Shown here one piece after another: positions 1-8,084 of a stretch of DNA of 16,902 nt (position 1 is its first letter; every line of letters begins with the position of its first letter). Under the pieces are notes generated by a model. That model ran no database searches. It saw nothing but the letters and a program-made list of their open reading frames with translations, and was not told where the DNA came from. This DNA is from Clostridia bacterium. GTDB lineage: Bacteria; Bacillota_A; Clostridia; Christensenellales; UBA1242. The position numbers and the translations under genes were made by a program. The DNA lies in contig JAQVQJ010000009.1 of assembly GCA_028701635.1 (NCBI GenBank), positions 1-16,902 of the forward strand, given 5' to 3'.

Positions 1-226
1 TCAGGACAACCAAAACGAAGAACTATTTGACAATATTGTTCTCCGCGATGCATTGAAAGATTTAGAAGAACGCGATAAAAAAATTATTTTATTACGTTAT
101 TTTAGAGATAAAACACAGAGTGAAATCGCAAAAGAATTAAACATATCACAGGTGCAAGTTTCTCGTTTAGAAACGAAAATATTAGAAAAAATAAGAGAGA
201 GAATAGATGGCGAAACGGCACAATAG
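1..226 (+). CDS. sigF: RNA polymerase sporulation sigma factor, C-terminal part (sigma-F-like, partial)
   Basis: This is the 3' end of a sigma-70 family gene; the start lies outside the window. It is read in the frame beginning at base 2 and ends with TAG at 224-226. The visible ~74 residues are region 4: a stretch with LEERDKKIILLRYF (region 4.1) and then the helix-turn-helix TQSEIAKELNISQVQVSRLE (region 4.2). The TQSE...SQVQVSRLE signature is typical of the sigma-F/sigma-G/sigma-B group; the tail after it looks more like sigma-F than sigma-G, but this rests on memory of the families. Sigma-F is the first forespore-specific sigma factor. In many clostridia spoVAC follows directly; here a convergent phosphatase-like gene follows after only 5 bp, with no hairpin terminator between. 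SigG is the main alternative. Confidence 0.8.
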   Translation, partial: QDNQNEELFDNIVLRDALKDLEERDKKIILLRYFRDKTQSEIAKELNISQVQVSRLETKILEKIRERIDGETAQ

Positions 227-231
227 AGCTG

Positions 232-705
232 TTATTTTTTCTGAAAAAGAATAGGTGAGGTACGAAGGGCTTGACTACAAGGTGTATTTTTTGTTGGTCT
301 AATATTATAAAAATAACAAATAAAGGCTGATATATTTACTCCGCTTGTAACTATTATTACATTTTCATTTTTAGCCTTGTATTTTTTATAGATTGTATCA
401 ATAGCACATATATTGCGATTTAAAAAATCTTTCCAAGGTTCACCTTTGTTTCGTGCAATTTCATTAAATCTAATATCTTCTAAAATTGGCAAGCTTAAGT
501 TTCTGTTAAGAATTTTGGCGGTTTCTACACATCTTTTATAGGGCGAAGTATAAATAGCAACAATTTTTATTTTCTCTTTCTCCATTATAAGCGCTTCGTT
601 TAAAAGCTCTGCTTCTTTAATTCCACTATTTGTTAAACCATGTTCGTTCCATTCAATATTACTTTGAAAATCTCTTTCGGCGTGATGTATGTAAAAAAAA
701 TTCAT
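232..705 (-). CDS. Histidine phosphatase (phosphoglycerate mutase-like) family protein, atypical active site
   Basis: A 157-aa protein of the phosphoglycerate-mutase-like (RHG) superfamily. The N-terminal strand and phosphohistidine motif appear as FYIHHAERD (residues 4-12), where the family usually has RHG-E: H8 is kept but Arg is replaced by His and Gly by Ala. The second motif YTSPYKRCVETAKIL (52-66) supplies the conserved Arg58, and Glu82 fits the acid position. The second active-site His, usually in a V-S-H-G-G segment, is replaced: here the segment reads VTSGVN (119-124). Members act as phosphatases or mutases on small molecules or phosphoproteins; substrate is unknown here. A GGAGA site (715-719) precedes the ATG. 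It lies 48 bp behind the Na/phosphate transporter gene and is probably co-transcribed with it. It may be a catalytically altered or inactive member. Confidence 0.75.
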   Translation of the reverse strand: MNFFYIHHAERDFQSNIEWNEHGLTNSGIKEAELLNEALIMEKEKIKIVAIYTSPYKRCVETAKILNRNLSLPILEDIRFNEIARNKGEPWKDFLNRNICAIDTIYKKYKAKNENVIIVTSGVNISAFICYFYNIRPTKNTPCSQALRTSPILFQKK

Positions 706-753
706 TTTCTATCTTCTCCAATATTAACATATTTGAATTAACAAATCACTGGT

Positions 754-2442
754 TTACTCTTTTGGAATGTTATCTAAAATTAATTGTTCATATTGAGGTG
801 AAACACCTTTTACTTGTCCAACTATTGTGAAAAGTACATCTAAAATATTATTGGAAATAAGCCCTAGGTAACTCATCAGTTCAATGTACGATGTGTTTCT
901 TTTAGTAGTCGATTTATTGTAGCCCATTTCTATAACAAATGTTTTTGAAGTTAATTTAATTTGAGAATTATCTTGAGATAATTTTAAAATATTTTCATAG
1001 CAACTAGAACAATCTTTATTTTTTAAACTTTTATTATTTCCAATTAATCTTTTTAGATCTTCTAACATTCCTATTGTATTTTCTGTTTCATTTTCAATAA
1101 ACTTTATTAATTTATCAGTAAATTTAATCTTTTCGTCATCAGTTTTTAATGCTGATATTATTTTAATGCAATTTCTATTTATTCTTTCAACTTGCTTGAT
1201 TATGTTTAATAAAATTTCAATTTCTTTATTAACACTTTCATAGGCATCATTTGTTGCAATTCTAATAACATAAATATTGTATTTATTAATTAAAACATTG
1301 TATTCTGTTAAATCATTAAATAACTTCTTATATTGAGTATCATCTTCTTTTAAAATGTAATTTGAAGTTCTTTTGTATAAGGAAATGATGGCATCATAAA
1401 AAAGAACAAGCTTTTCATTTGCTCTTGCCAATGTTATTGAAGGGGCTTCGTTAGGAATTTCATCAATAATAAGTGGATTTTTACCTATTTGTCTTGAAGG
1501 CATAACTTTTCTAATTAACGAAATGAGTGGTTTCATAAATGGAATAACTAACAAAGCGGTCACTATATTAAAAGTTAAGTTTACAAATGCTATCTTAAAG
1601 GTTGGTTCTGCTACCCAAGAGAACATATAAGTTATCCATGGGGTCATAGATAAAAGACTAAAAGCTATTACCCCGAGTAATACATAGAAAAAATGTAAAA
1701 CTCCAACCCGCTTACCATCTAGATTGGAAGAAAAACTGATAAGGATTAAAGTTGTAATAGCCGAGCCTATATTTGCCCCATAAACCATGTAAACAGCTGA
1801 CTCAACTGGAATTACACCCGCTATGGCTGATGTCCCAACTAGAGTCATTATAACTGCAATAGTAGCTAGTGAACTTTGTGTTATCAGTGTAAAGCCAATG
1901 CCGATTAAGATTGCGAAAAATGGATTAGTCAAAAGGTCAAAGAAACCTACAAAAGCAGACCCTGAAATAAAGAAAGACGCGCCATCTCCAATAAATCTCA
2001 TTCCTACAAAAATTAGAGAAAAGGAAATAATTGCAGTTGCAATGTTCTTAACTACAGAACTTTTAGAAAATACTAAAATTAAGGCACCTACACCTGCAAG
2101 CGCAGCAAAGAAATAAGTTATATTAAATGTTGTGAATGATATTAAAAAATTTGGTATTGCTGATGCCATACTGCTTCCTAAGGTTAATCCAAAAGCTTGA
2201 AATATGTTGATAAGTCCTGCCGAAGTAAATCCAGCAATCATAACAATCCCAGCTGTGCTACTTTGGAGTAACGATGTAAAGATAAATCCAGATCCTATAG
2301 AAGCAAATCTATTATTAGAAAATTTATTTAATTCTTTTCTTACCTTATTACCAGAAAGTTTTTCGACATAGCTACTAAATGTTTGTATACCAAACAAAAA
2401 AACTCCAATTCCAGCAATAAGCATTAAAATACTATTTAACAT
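754..2442 (-). CDS. Na/Pi cotransporter family protein with C-terminal PhoU-like domain
   Basis: A 562-aa membrane protein of the NptA/PF02690 family, which imports phosphate with sodium. The N-terminal ~310 residues are hydrophobic and hold two family repeats, each with the QSS signature: Q60-S61-S62 in SLLQSSTAG and Q189-S190-S191 in LITQSSLAT. The C-terminal part (about 340-545) is soluble and helical, rich in Lys/Glu/Asn, and fits the PhoU-like domain found on many bacterial members. Length agrees with the transporter-plus-PhoU form. An AGGAAG site sits three bases before the ATG. It is divergent from trpS and is the first gene of a probable two-gene operon with the histidine-phosphatase-like gene. 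Phosphate is the family's usual substrate, but some members' transport roles are untested. Confidence 0.9.
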   Translation of the reverse strand: MLNSILMLIAGIGVFLFGIQTFSSYVEKLSGNKVRKELNKFSNNRFASIGSGFIFTSLLQSSTAGIVMIAGFTSAGLINIFQAFGLTLGSSMASAIPNFLISFTTFNITYFFAALAGVGALILVFSKSSVVKNIATAIISFSLIFVGMRFIGDGASFFISGSAFVGFFDLLTNPFFAILIGIGFTLITQSSLATIAVIMTLVGTSAIAGVIPVESAVYMVYGANIGSAITTLILISFSSNLDGKRVGVLHFFYVLLGVIAFSLLSMTPWITYMFSWVAEPTFKIAFVNLTFNIVTALLVIPFMKPLISLIRKVMPSRQIGKNPLIIDEIPNEAPSITLARANEKLVLFYDAIISLYKRTSNYILKEDDTQYKKLFNDLTEYNVLINKYNIYVIRIATNDAYESVNKEIEILLNIIKQVERINRNCIKIISALKTDDEKIKFTDKLIKFIENETENTIGMLEDLKRLIGNNKSLKNKDCSSCYENILKLSQDNSQIKLTSKTFVIEMGYNKSTTKRNTSYIELMSYLGLISNNILDVLFTIVGQVKGVSPQYEQLILDNIPKE

Positions 2443-2457
2443 AATCTTCCTAAGATT

Positions 2458-2486
2458 AAAGTATCAATTTATAATTTTTTTGTCAA
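2458..2486 (-). promoter_or_regulatory. Predicted sigma-A promoter of the Na/Pi transporter operon
   Basis: On the minus strand a consensus -35 TTGACA (2486-2481) is followed after 17 bases by TACTTT (2463-2458), with TG one base upstream of the -10 (extended -10, TGaTACTTT). The predicted +1 is about 2451, the first base of the AGGAAG Shine-Dalgarno site, giving a leader of only about 9 nt. The -10 is weak but the extended TG and the perfect -35 support it. Confidence 0.5.
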
Positions 2487-2522
2487 ATAAATTGATAGGA
2501 ATAGCATTTTTAAGTAAAATAA

Positions 2523-2551
2523 TTGACTTTTAAACCATTTAATGATTAAAT
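2523..2551 (+). promoter_or_regulatory. Predicted sigma-A promoter of trpS
   Basis: TTGACT (2523-2528), a 17-base spacer, then TTAAAT (2546-2551) preceded by TG at 2543-2544, an extended -10. Predicted +1 is about 2558, inside the AAGGAG Shine-Dalgarno site (2557-2562), so the leader is about 15 nt. This leaves no room for a T-box riboswitch, which regulates trpS in some Bacillota. Confidence 0.5.
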
Positions 2552-2572
2552 TAAACAAGGAGAACATATCTA

Positions 2573-3565
2573 ATGAACAATATAATTTTAACTGGCATAA
2601 AGCCAACTGGTAAATTGCATTTTGGAAATTACTTCGGTGCAATTAAACCAGGGATTGAATTAGTAGATAAATTAGGTGGTCAAGCATTTTTCTTTATTGC
2701 AGATTATCACGCACTTAATACAATAAAAGATAAAAATCTTTTTAAAGAATATACGTATGATGCTGCGGCGACATGGTTGGCTTGTGGATTAGACCAAAAA
2801 GATGTAATTTTTTATCGTCAATCCGATGTTCCAGAAATTTTTGAATTAAATTGGATACTTTCAAATATAACACCAAAAGGGTTAATGAACAGAGCTCATG
2901 CATATAAATCTTCCGTTGATGAAAATATAAAAAATAACGATGAGCCAGATTCTGGTATAAATATGGGACTTTATAATTATCCTATTTTAATGGCGGCGGA
3001 TATTTTAACAATGCAAACAAAATTTGTTCCTGTTGGCGAGGACCAAAAACAACACGTTGAAATAGCAAGAGAGTTAGCTAGAATATTTAATAATTCTTTT
3101 GAAGAATGTTTAACTCTACCAGAAGTAGTTATAAAAGAAGGAGTAGGAACAATTCCGGGACTAGATGGAAGAAAAATGAGCAAGAGTTACAATAATACAA
3201 TAGTTTTGTTCGCTGATGAAAACACTCTTAAAAAACAAATAAGCAGAATTATTACAGACAGTTCCGAGCCAGATGCTCCAAAATCAACAGACTGCTTTCT
3301 TTTTAAAATTTTTGAATTATTTGCAAATAAAAACCAAATTGAAGATATGAAAAAGCGATTTGCAAAAGGAATTTCATGGGGAGAAGTAAAGAAAGAAGTT
3401 TTTGAAGTTGCTAATACTTATTTAAAGCCTATGAGAGAAAAATATAATTATTATTTAACACACAGGGAGAAAGTTGATCAAATATTACAACAAGGTGCAG
3501 AAAAGGCTCAAAAAATAGCAAAACAAACACTAAATAAAGTTAGAAAAAGTATAGGGAAAAGTTAA
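2573..3565 (+). CDS. trpS: Tryptophanyl-tRNA synthetase
   Basis: A 330-aa class I aminoacyl-tRNA synthetase, the usual length for bacterial TrpRS. It charges tRNA-Trp with tryptophan using ATP in the cytoplasm. The HIGH-like motif is in TGKLHFGNYFG (residues 12-22; H16-F-G-N19), right after the family's GIKPTG opening. The KMSKS loop is exact at 201-205 in GRKMSKSYNN. The segment around MAADILTMQTKFVPVGEDQKQHVE is the conserved Trp/ATP pocket region. The start is supported by AAGGAG 10 bases upstream. It stands alone, divergent from the transporter operon and 131 bp before dnaG. Confidence 0.97.
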   Translation: MNNIILTGIKPTGKLHFGNYFGAIKPGIELVDKLGGQAFFFIADYHALNTIKDKNLFKEYTYDAAATWLACGLDQKDVIFYRQSDVPEIFELNWILSNITPKGLMNRAHAYKSSVDENIKNNDEPDSGINMGLYNYPILMAADILTMQTKFVPVGEDQKQHVEIARELARIFNNSFEECLTLPEVVIKEGVGTIPGLDGRKMSKSYNNTIVLFADENTLKKQISRIITDSSEPDAPKSTDCFLFKIFELFANKNQIEDMKKRFAKGISWGEVKKEVFEVANTYLKPMREKYNYYLTHREKVDQILQQGAEKAQKIAKQTLNKVRKSIGKS

Positions 3566-3585
3566 TTTTCACAAAATTCAAAAAA

Positions 3586-3601
3586 TTAATTTATAAATTA
3601 A
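3586..3601. repeat. 16-bp perfect AT palindrome after trpS
   Basis: TTAATTTATAAATTAA is a perfect inverted repeat 20 bases past the trpS stop, in a 131-bp spacer before dnaG. Short flanking arms AAAATT (3573-3578) and AATTTT (3605-3610) could extend it imperfectly. With no G or C in the stem it is a poor intrinsic terminator; it may be an operator or just chance in AT-rich DNA. Confidence 0.3.
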
Positions 3602-3696
3602 CAAAATTTTTAAAGGGTTTTATTGTTTTATGTCGAAATAATATATTGTCGCGCCTTTAAATATGTTAATTATATTTAATACAAAAAGAGGAAAAA

Positions 3697-5463
3697 TTGC
3701 AGAATAGAAAATTACCTAGCGAGTGGTTAAGTGAGCTGAAATCGAAGAATGACATTGTAACAACAATTTCATCGTACATACCGGTTATCAAAAGGGGAAA
3801 ACAGTTTTGGGCTCGCTGTCCTTTTCATATAGAAAAAACTCCATCATTTTCAATCAATGAAGATGGGCAATATTTTCATTGTTTTGGTTGTGGCGAAAGC
3901 GGAGATGTTATAACATTCGTAGAAAAAATGGAATCTATTTCGACAGGTGAGGCTATAAAGAGATTAGCGGAAAAAGCGGGAATTCAAATGCCAGCTTTTG
4001 AAGATGGAGAGAAATTAGAACAAAAAAAGAAAGATAAAGATAAGGCTCTCAAAGCTTTAAATCTTGCAAAAGATTTTTATATAGAAAGTTTGTATAAGCC
4101 ATCGGCAAAAATAGCACAAGAATATATCAAAAAAAGAAAATTCAAGAAAAGTGATTTAGATAAATTTGGAATAGGATACGCAAATGGCAATGCAGTAATT
4201 CATTATTTATTAGATAAAGGTATTGATAAAGAAACGATTATAAGTGCAGGTATTGGGGTTGACATTGATGGAAACTTCTATGACCATATTTATAACAGAC
4301 TTGCCTTTCCAATATTAAATACTTTTGGCGATTGTATTGGATTTAGTGGAAGATTGCTTGAAAATAACTCTGAAAAAGCAAAATACAAAAATTCATCTCA
4401 AACAATAGTTTTTGATAAAGGTTCATCGGTCTATGGAATTCACTTATTAAAAGAAGCAAAAAGAAAAGGTGAATTGAATGAGATAATATTAGTTGAAGGG
4501 CAAATAGATGTTATAATGATGCATTCATTTGGATTTAGTACAACTGTTGCTTCTCTTGGGACTGCGTTTACAGAAAGGCATGCTGAACAATTAAAGAGAA
4601 TATCAGAGAATTTAATTCTTTTGTTTGATGGAGATGATGCGGGGCAAAAAGCTACTTTAAGAGCGATAGAATTATTAAGACCGTTTAATTTTAATTTAAG
4701 AGTTGCTAGATTGCCAAAGGGATCTGACCCAGATGACTTTTTGAAAGAAAATGGTGCTGATGCTATGAGAAAGGTTTTAGATGCAGCGAAAACCCCAATT
4801 GAATATAGACTTGATTTATTAAAAGAAAACAATGATTTAACGAAAACAGAAGACAAAGCAAATTATATAAAGCAAGCATTAAACTTAGTTTCGATACTGG
4901 AAACAATGAGTGAAAAAGAAGTTTATTTAAAAATAATTAGCGAAGTTTCCGGAGTTCCATTAGATATTTTAAGAAGAGATTCTAGAAGTAGTGGAGATAG
5001 CAAAAGTGGAAAAGAAGAAAAAGAAGTTTTAATTAGTGCTGAAAATGGAAATATTAAAGCTACTAAATATATACTAACTTCTATATTAAAAGATGAAACT
5101 TTTGCTAAATTGAATGTTGATTTAAAAAAATATTTATTTAATCCTTTATTTAAAATAATTATTAATGAATATGAAAAGTTAGAAAAAAGTGAAAAAACAA
5201 ATAGCGAAAAAATAAATGAACTTTTGAATAATCTTGATGAAGAAGAAAAGGAATTTACACTTGATTTATTAAAAAGTGAATACTCTCCAAACAAAGAGTA
5301 TTTTGATCAGTGTGTTTGGAAAACAATAGAGAATGCTTTAAAAATGAGACAGCAAGTGTTGAGCGAAGAATATAAAAATTGTGAAAACAAGGAAGAAAGA
5401 ACACAAATTGCAAATGAGTTGAATGAGATAATTAAAAAGCTCAAAACAAAAAATATAAACTAA
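3697..5463 (+). CDS. dnaG: DNA primase
   Basis: A 588-aa bacterial primase, normal family length, making RNA primers at the replication fork with the replicative helicase. Domains in order: N-terminal CHC2 zinc finger with C41, H44, C62 and C65 (CPFH ... CFGC); catalytic core with the TOPRIM fold, showing Glu267 in LVEGQIDVI and the metal-binding [12 protein letters not shown] (D311, D313, D314); and a C-terminal helicase-binding region, lysine/glutamate-rich and poorly conserved (about 430-588). The start is TTG at 3697, backed by AGAGGA at 3687-3692; no in-frame ATG lies nearby upstream. The sigA gene begins 17 bp after its stop, so the two form the classic dnaG-rpoD pair without rpsU. Confidence 0.97.
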   Translation: MQNRKLPSEWLSELKSKNDIVTTISSYIPVIKRGKQFWARCPFHIEKTPSFSINEDGQYFHCFGCGESGDVITFVEKMESISTGEAIKRLAEKAGIQMPAFEDGEKLEQKKKDKDKALKALNLAKDFYIESLYKPSAKIAQEYIKKRKFKKSDLDKFGIGYANGNAVIHYLLDKGIDKETIISAGIGVDIDGNFYDHIYNRLAFPILNTFGDCIGFSGRLLENNSEKAKYKNSSQTIVFDKGSSVYGIHLLKEAKRKGELNEIILVEGQIDVIMMHSFGFSTTVASLGTAFTERHAEQLKRISENLILLFDGDDAGQKATLRAIELLRPFNFNLRVARLPKGSDPDDFLKENGADAMRKVLDAAKTPIEYRLDLLKENNDLTKTEDKANYIKQALNLVSILETMSEKEVYLKIISEVSGVPLDILRRDSRSSGDSKSGKEEKEVLISAENGNIKATKYILTSILKDETFAKLNVDLKKYLFNPLFKIIINEYEKLEKSEKTNSEKINELLNNLDEEEKEFTLDLLKSEYSPNKEYFDQCVWKTIENALKMRQQVLSEEYKNCENKEERTQIANELNEIIKKLKTKNIN

Positions 5464-5480
5464 AGAGGAGAAGGGGATTT

Positions 5481-6536
5481 ATGGACGCAAAATTTATACC
5501 AGAGCTAAACAGGTTTTTAGACACGGGGAGAAAAAAAGGAATGATTAATGAGGCGGATATATGTTTTCGTCTTATAAAGTTTTTTGATGCAAGTCGTGTA
5601 GAAATCGATGAATTTTTAGAAGAAATCGAAAAAAATGGGATTAAAATTTTAAAAACAAAAGAAGATACCTTAAATAAAGAAGAACTTGAAGAAATCATTG
5701 TACAAATAAATGTAGATGATCCTGTTAAAATGTATTTAAAAGATATAGGTAAAGTTCCATTACTTACAGGTGATGAAGAAGTTGATTTGGCAAAGAAGAT
5801 GTTAGATGGAGATGAATTTGCAAAAGCTAAATTATCAGAATCTAATTTAAGGCTTGTTGTTAGTATTGCAAAAAGATATGTATCTCGTTCAAATATGCAA
5901 TTTCTTGACCTTATTCAAGAGGGAAATCTTGGACTTTTAAAAGCAGTTGAAAAATTTGATTATACAAAAGGATTTAGATTTTCCACTTATGCTACATGGT
6001 GGATTAGACAATCAATCACAAGAGCAATAGCTGACCAAGCAAGAACAATTCGTATTCCTGTTCATATGGTAGAAACAATTAATAAGTTGGCAAGAATTAC
6101 AAGGGGATTAATACAAAAATTAGGAAGAGATCCAACTATAACAGAAATATCCGAGGCAATAGGATTACCTGAAGAAAGAATTGCAGAGATTCAACAAATA
6201 GCAATTGACCCAATTTCTCTTGAAACTACAATTGGAGATGAAGACGATAGTAAAATAAGTGATTTAATAGAAGATGAAACAGTGCAATCTCCATTAGAGG
6301 CAGCAGAACAAATATTGCTTCGCGAACAATTATTATCAGTAATTGAAACTTTAACTCCAAGAGAGCAAAAAGTTATTCGTATGAGATATGGACTCGATAA
6401 CAATCACCCAAGAACATTAGAAGAAGTTGGTAGAGAATTTAATGTTACTAGAGAAAGAATAAGACAAATTGAAGCAAAAGCTTTAAGAAAATTAAAAAAT
6501 CCAAGTAGAAGTAAAAAATTGTCCGATTTTAGATAA
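5481..6536 (+). CDS. rpoD: RNA polymerase housekeeping sigma factor (SigA/RpoD)
   Basis: A 351-aa primary sigma-70 factor. Region 1.2 begins at [17 protein letters not shown]; region 2 shows [33 protein letters not shown] and the -10-recognition helix [19 protein letters not shown]; region 3 has HMVETINKL and [19 protein letters not shown]; region 4.2 is the -35-binding helix-turn-helix [20 protein letters not shown] near the C terminus. The N-terminal region 1.1 (about 75 aa) is short, as in other Bacillota. A strong AGGAG lies at 5466-5470. It directs most vegetative transcription and lies downstream of dnaG in one operon. Its sites would be the TTGACA/TATAAT promoters noted elsewhere in this window. 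Confidence 0.98.
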   Translation: MDAKFIPELNRFLDTGRKKGMINEADICFRLIKFFDASRVEIDEFLEEIEKNGIKILKTKEDTLNKEELEEIIVQINVDDPVKMYLKDIGKVPLLTGDEEVDLAKKMLDGDEFAKAKLSESNLRLVVSIAKRYVSRSNMQFLDLIQEGNLGLLKAVEKFDYTKGFRFSTYATWWIRQSITRAIADQARTIRIPVHMVETINKLARITRGLIQKLGRDPTITEISEAIGLPEERIAEIQQIAIDPISLETTIGDEDDSKISDLIEDETVQSPLEAAEQILLREQLLSVIETLTPREQKVIRMRYGLDNNHPRTLEEVGREFNVTRERIRQIEAKALRKLKNPSRSKKLSDFR

Positions 6537-6573
6537 GTGACAATTTTATGGAGTAGTAATTTAAAATAAGGTA

Positions 6574-6582
6574 TGATATACT
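6574..6582 (+). promoter_or_regulatory. Possible extended -10 promoter of the zinc-ribbon gene
   Basis: TGATATACT is an extended -10 (TG-n-TATACT, hexamer 6577-6582) with no good -35 (TAGTAA at the 17-base position). Predicted +1 near 6589 abuts the AAGGAG Shine-Dalgarno site at 6590-6595, giving a leader of about 13 nt. The gene could also be read from the dnaG-rpoD transcript, as the gap is 65 bp without a terminator. Confidence 0.35.
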
Positions 6583-6601
6583 AGGCGATAAGGAGAAAAG
6601 A

Positions 6602-7300
6602 ATGAATTTTACTAAAATTTTAGAGTATCAAAAGAAAGATGGCGAACTCTTTACAATTGAAAGAGAATTAAATCAAAATCAGGGGAAAAAAGTTTCTCAA
6701 GAAATGTTTGCATTAATAAAAAAAGCGAAAGAAAAATCAAAAGCTCTCGAAATCAAAGCAGGCGAAATAGTAAAAGATTATGAGTGTATTAAAAAAGCAT
6801 ATGATGAGAACGTTGCACAATTAGAAAAGTTTGTATCAAAGAATTTAGAAGAAGTGTCAGATAAAGATTTAGACACTATAATAAATGCAACCAGTTCTAT
6901 AACAAATAATTTAAATATTCTCGAAAAGAGATTATTTGCAGAGGCAGAAAGTTTAAATTCTACATTAAATGAATTTAATTCTACAAAAAAGACTTATGGA
7001 AATGCCAGAGCGAAATTTGAGGAAAATAAAAAGATATATGAAGATGAACTAAACATAAAAAATCCACAAATAGAGCAAATAAAAAAAGATCTTGTAGAGT
7101 TAGAAAAAGGCATTGAGCCAAAGATGCTATCTAAATATAAGCAATTAAGAGCAGATAGACTTTATCCAGTTTATGTAAGATTAATGGATAAATCATGTGG
7201 CGGTTGCAGAATGGAACGTTCAGCGGCGGAACTTGACAAACTAAAAGCACAAGGTTACCTAGAATGTGAAAACTGTCATAGAATAATAATCATTGAATAA
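6602..7300 (+). CDS. Coiled-coil protein with C4-type zinc-ribbon domain
   Basis: A 232-aa protein of the bacterial coiled-coil/zinc-ribbon family (C4-type, PF02591). Residues from about 10 to 180 are almost wholly charged helix with heptad-like spacing of Leu/Ile, consistent with a long antiparallel coiled coil. The C terminus carries a four-cysteine ribbon: C199 and C202 in SCGGCRM, C222 and C225 in ECENCH. Members have been linked to nucleic-acid or protein tethering, but the cellular role is unproven, so no symbol is given. It follows sigA by 65 bp and is often near rpoD in clostridial genomes. The AAGGAG site and ATG are well spaced. A 10-bp stem terminator closes the gene. Confidence 0.85.
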   Translation: MNFTKILEYQKKDGELFTIERELNQNQGKKVSQEMFALIKKAKEKSKALEIKAGEIVKDYECIKKAYDENVAQLEKFVSKNLEEVSDKDLDTIINATSSITNNLNILEKRLFAEAESLNSTLNEFNSTKKTYGNARAKFEENKKIYEDELNIKNPQIEQIKKDLVELEKGIEPKMLSKYKQLRADRLYPVYVRLMDKSCGGCRMERSAAELDKLKAQGYLECENCHRIIIIE

Positions 7301-7308
7301 ATAAAAAC

Positions 7309-7331
7309 AAAAAAGAGCTAGGCTCTTTTTT
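7309..7331. terminator. Bidirectional intrinsic terminator
   Basis: A perfect 10-bp stem, left arm AAAAAAGAGC (7309-7318), loop TAG, right arm GCTCTTTTTT (7322-7331). It sits between the convergent zinc-ribbon gene and comFC. The A-run on the left and T-run on the right give U-tracts in both directions, so it can end both transcripts. Confidence 0.85.
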
Positions 7332-7343
7332 AAATTAATTTTA

Positions 7344-8084
7344 CTAACTATTTTTCTCACCATCGGTTGTCGCAAATGTCAAAACATAAACATTTTTGGC
7401 TTTTGCTTTTTTTAATATAGTAGCACAATGATCGGCGGTTGAGCCAGTTGTTAAAACATCATCGATTAATAAAATATTTTTATCTTTAAATTCGGTTTTA
7501 TCTGTAATCACAAAAGCATTGTCTAAATTTTTTTGTCTTTCTTTATATGAAAGGTTAGTCTGCGTTTCAGTGTTTTTTATTCTTTGTAAATTGTTATGAG
7601 AAATTGGAATATTAATAAGATTTGATAGTTCAACTGCTATCAATTCCGCTTGGTTAAAGCCTCTTTTTTTCTGTCTATCTTTATGTAATGGAACGGGAAC
7701 TATTAAATCTACTTGCATGCCTTCTTTTTCCATTTTTTCATATTCTTTTTTCATCATTTTTGAAAAAGGATTTGCTAAATATTTTTTACCATTATATTTG
7801 AAGTTTTGAACAGATACTGCGATATTTCCAGAATAGACGAAGGGTGCTCTCGCCATTTTGAAAGCTCTTTTGTGTTTTTGGCAATGTAGACAATAATCAG
7901 CTAGGGTAAGGCAAGGACTACCGCATTTTAAACATATTTTTTCAGTACATTCAACTTTCTTTTGGCAATCTTCACATAACATATTTTCATCTTTAAGTTC
8001 GTTGCCACACAAAAAGCAGGTTATATCACTTGGGTATACAACTTCTAATAACTTATTAAAAAATTCTTTAACTTCTTTTTTCAT
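7344..8084 (-). CDS. comFC: ComF family phosphoribosyltransferase-like protein
   Basis: A 246-aa ComFC/GntX-type protein. The N-terminal part is a cysteine-rich zinc-binding region: C23, C26, C37, C40 form one four-Cys set (CFLC ... CEDC), and C46, C51, C54, C58, C65 and C68 provide more candidates. The C-terminal type I phosphoribosyltransferase fold shows PVPLHKDRQKKRGFNQAE and the PRPP loop LLIDDVLTTGST at about 205-216. ComFC takes part in uptake or processing of single-stranded DNA during natural transformation in Bacillus; the family is also widespread in bacteria not known to be competent. The recD2 stop and this ATG share a base (TGATG), implying translational coupling. A TTG one codon upstream (8087) is an alternative start. 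No comFA helicase gene is present here. Confidence 0.9.
   Translation of the reverse strand: MKKEVKEFFNKLLEVVYPSDITCFLCGNELKDENMLCEDCQKKVECTEKICLKCGSPCLTLADYCLHCQKHKRAFKMARAPFVYSGNIAVSVQNFKYNGKKYLANPFSKMMKKEYEKMEKEGMQVDLIVPVPLHKDRQKKRGFNQAELIAVELSNLINIPISHNNLQRIKNTETQTNLSYKERQKNLDNAFVITDKTEFKDKNILLIDDVLTTGSTADHCATILKKAKAKNVYVLTFATTDGEKNS

Noticed and set aside
226..260. Terminator between sigF and the phosphatase-like gene (TTTTTTC/GAAAAA)
   Set aside because: A six-base A/T stem with a tiny loop inside the coding end; too weak to support.
2443..2572. T-box riboswitch for trpS
   Set aside because: The predicted leader is about 15 nt and the whole spacer is 130 bp with no stem-loop or T-box sequence.
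4440..5698. Minus-strand open frames of 85-138 codons across dnaG and rpoD
   Set aside because: They lie opposite well-conserved genes, are Ser/Phe-rich shadows of Lys/Glu-rich coding, and lack ribosome-binding sites.
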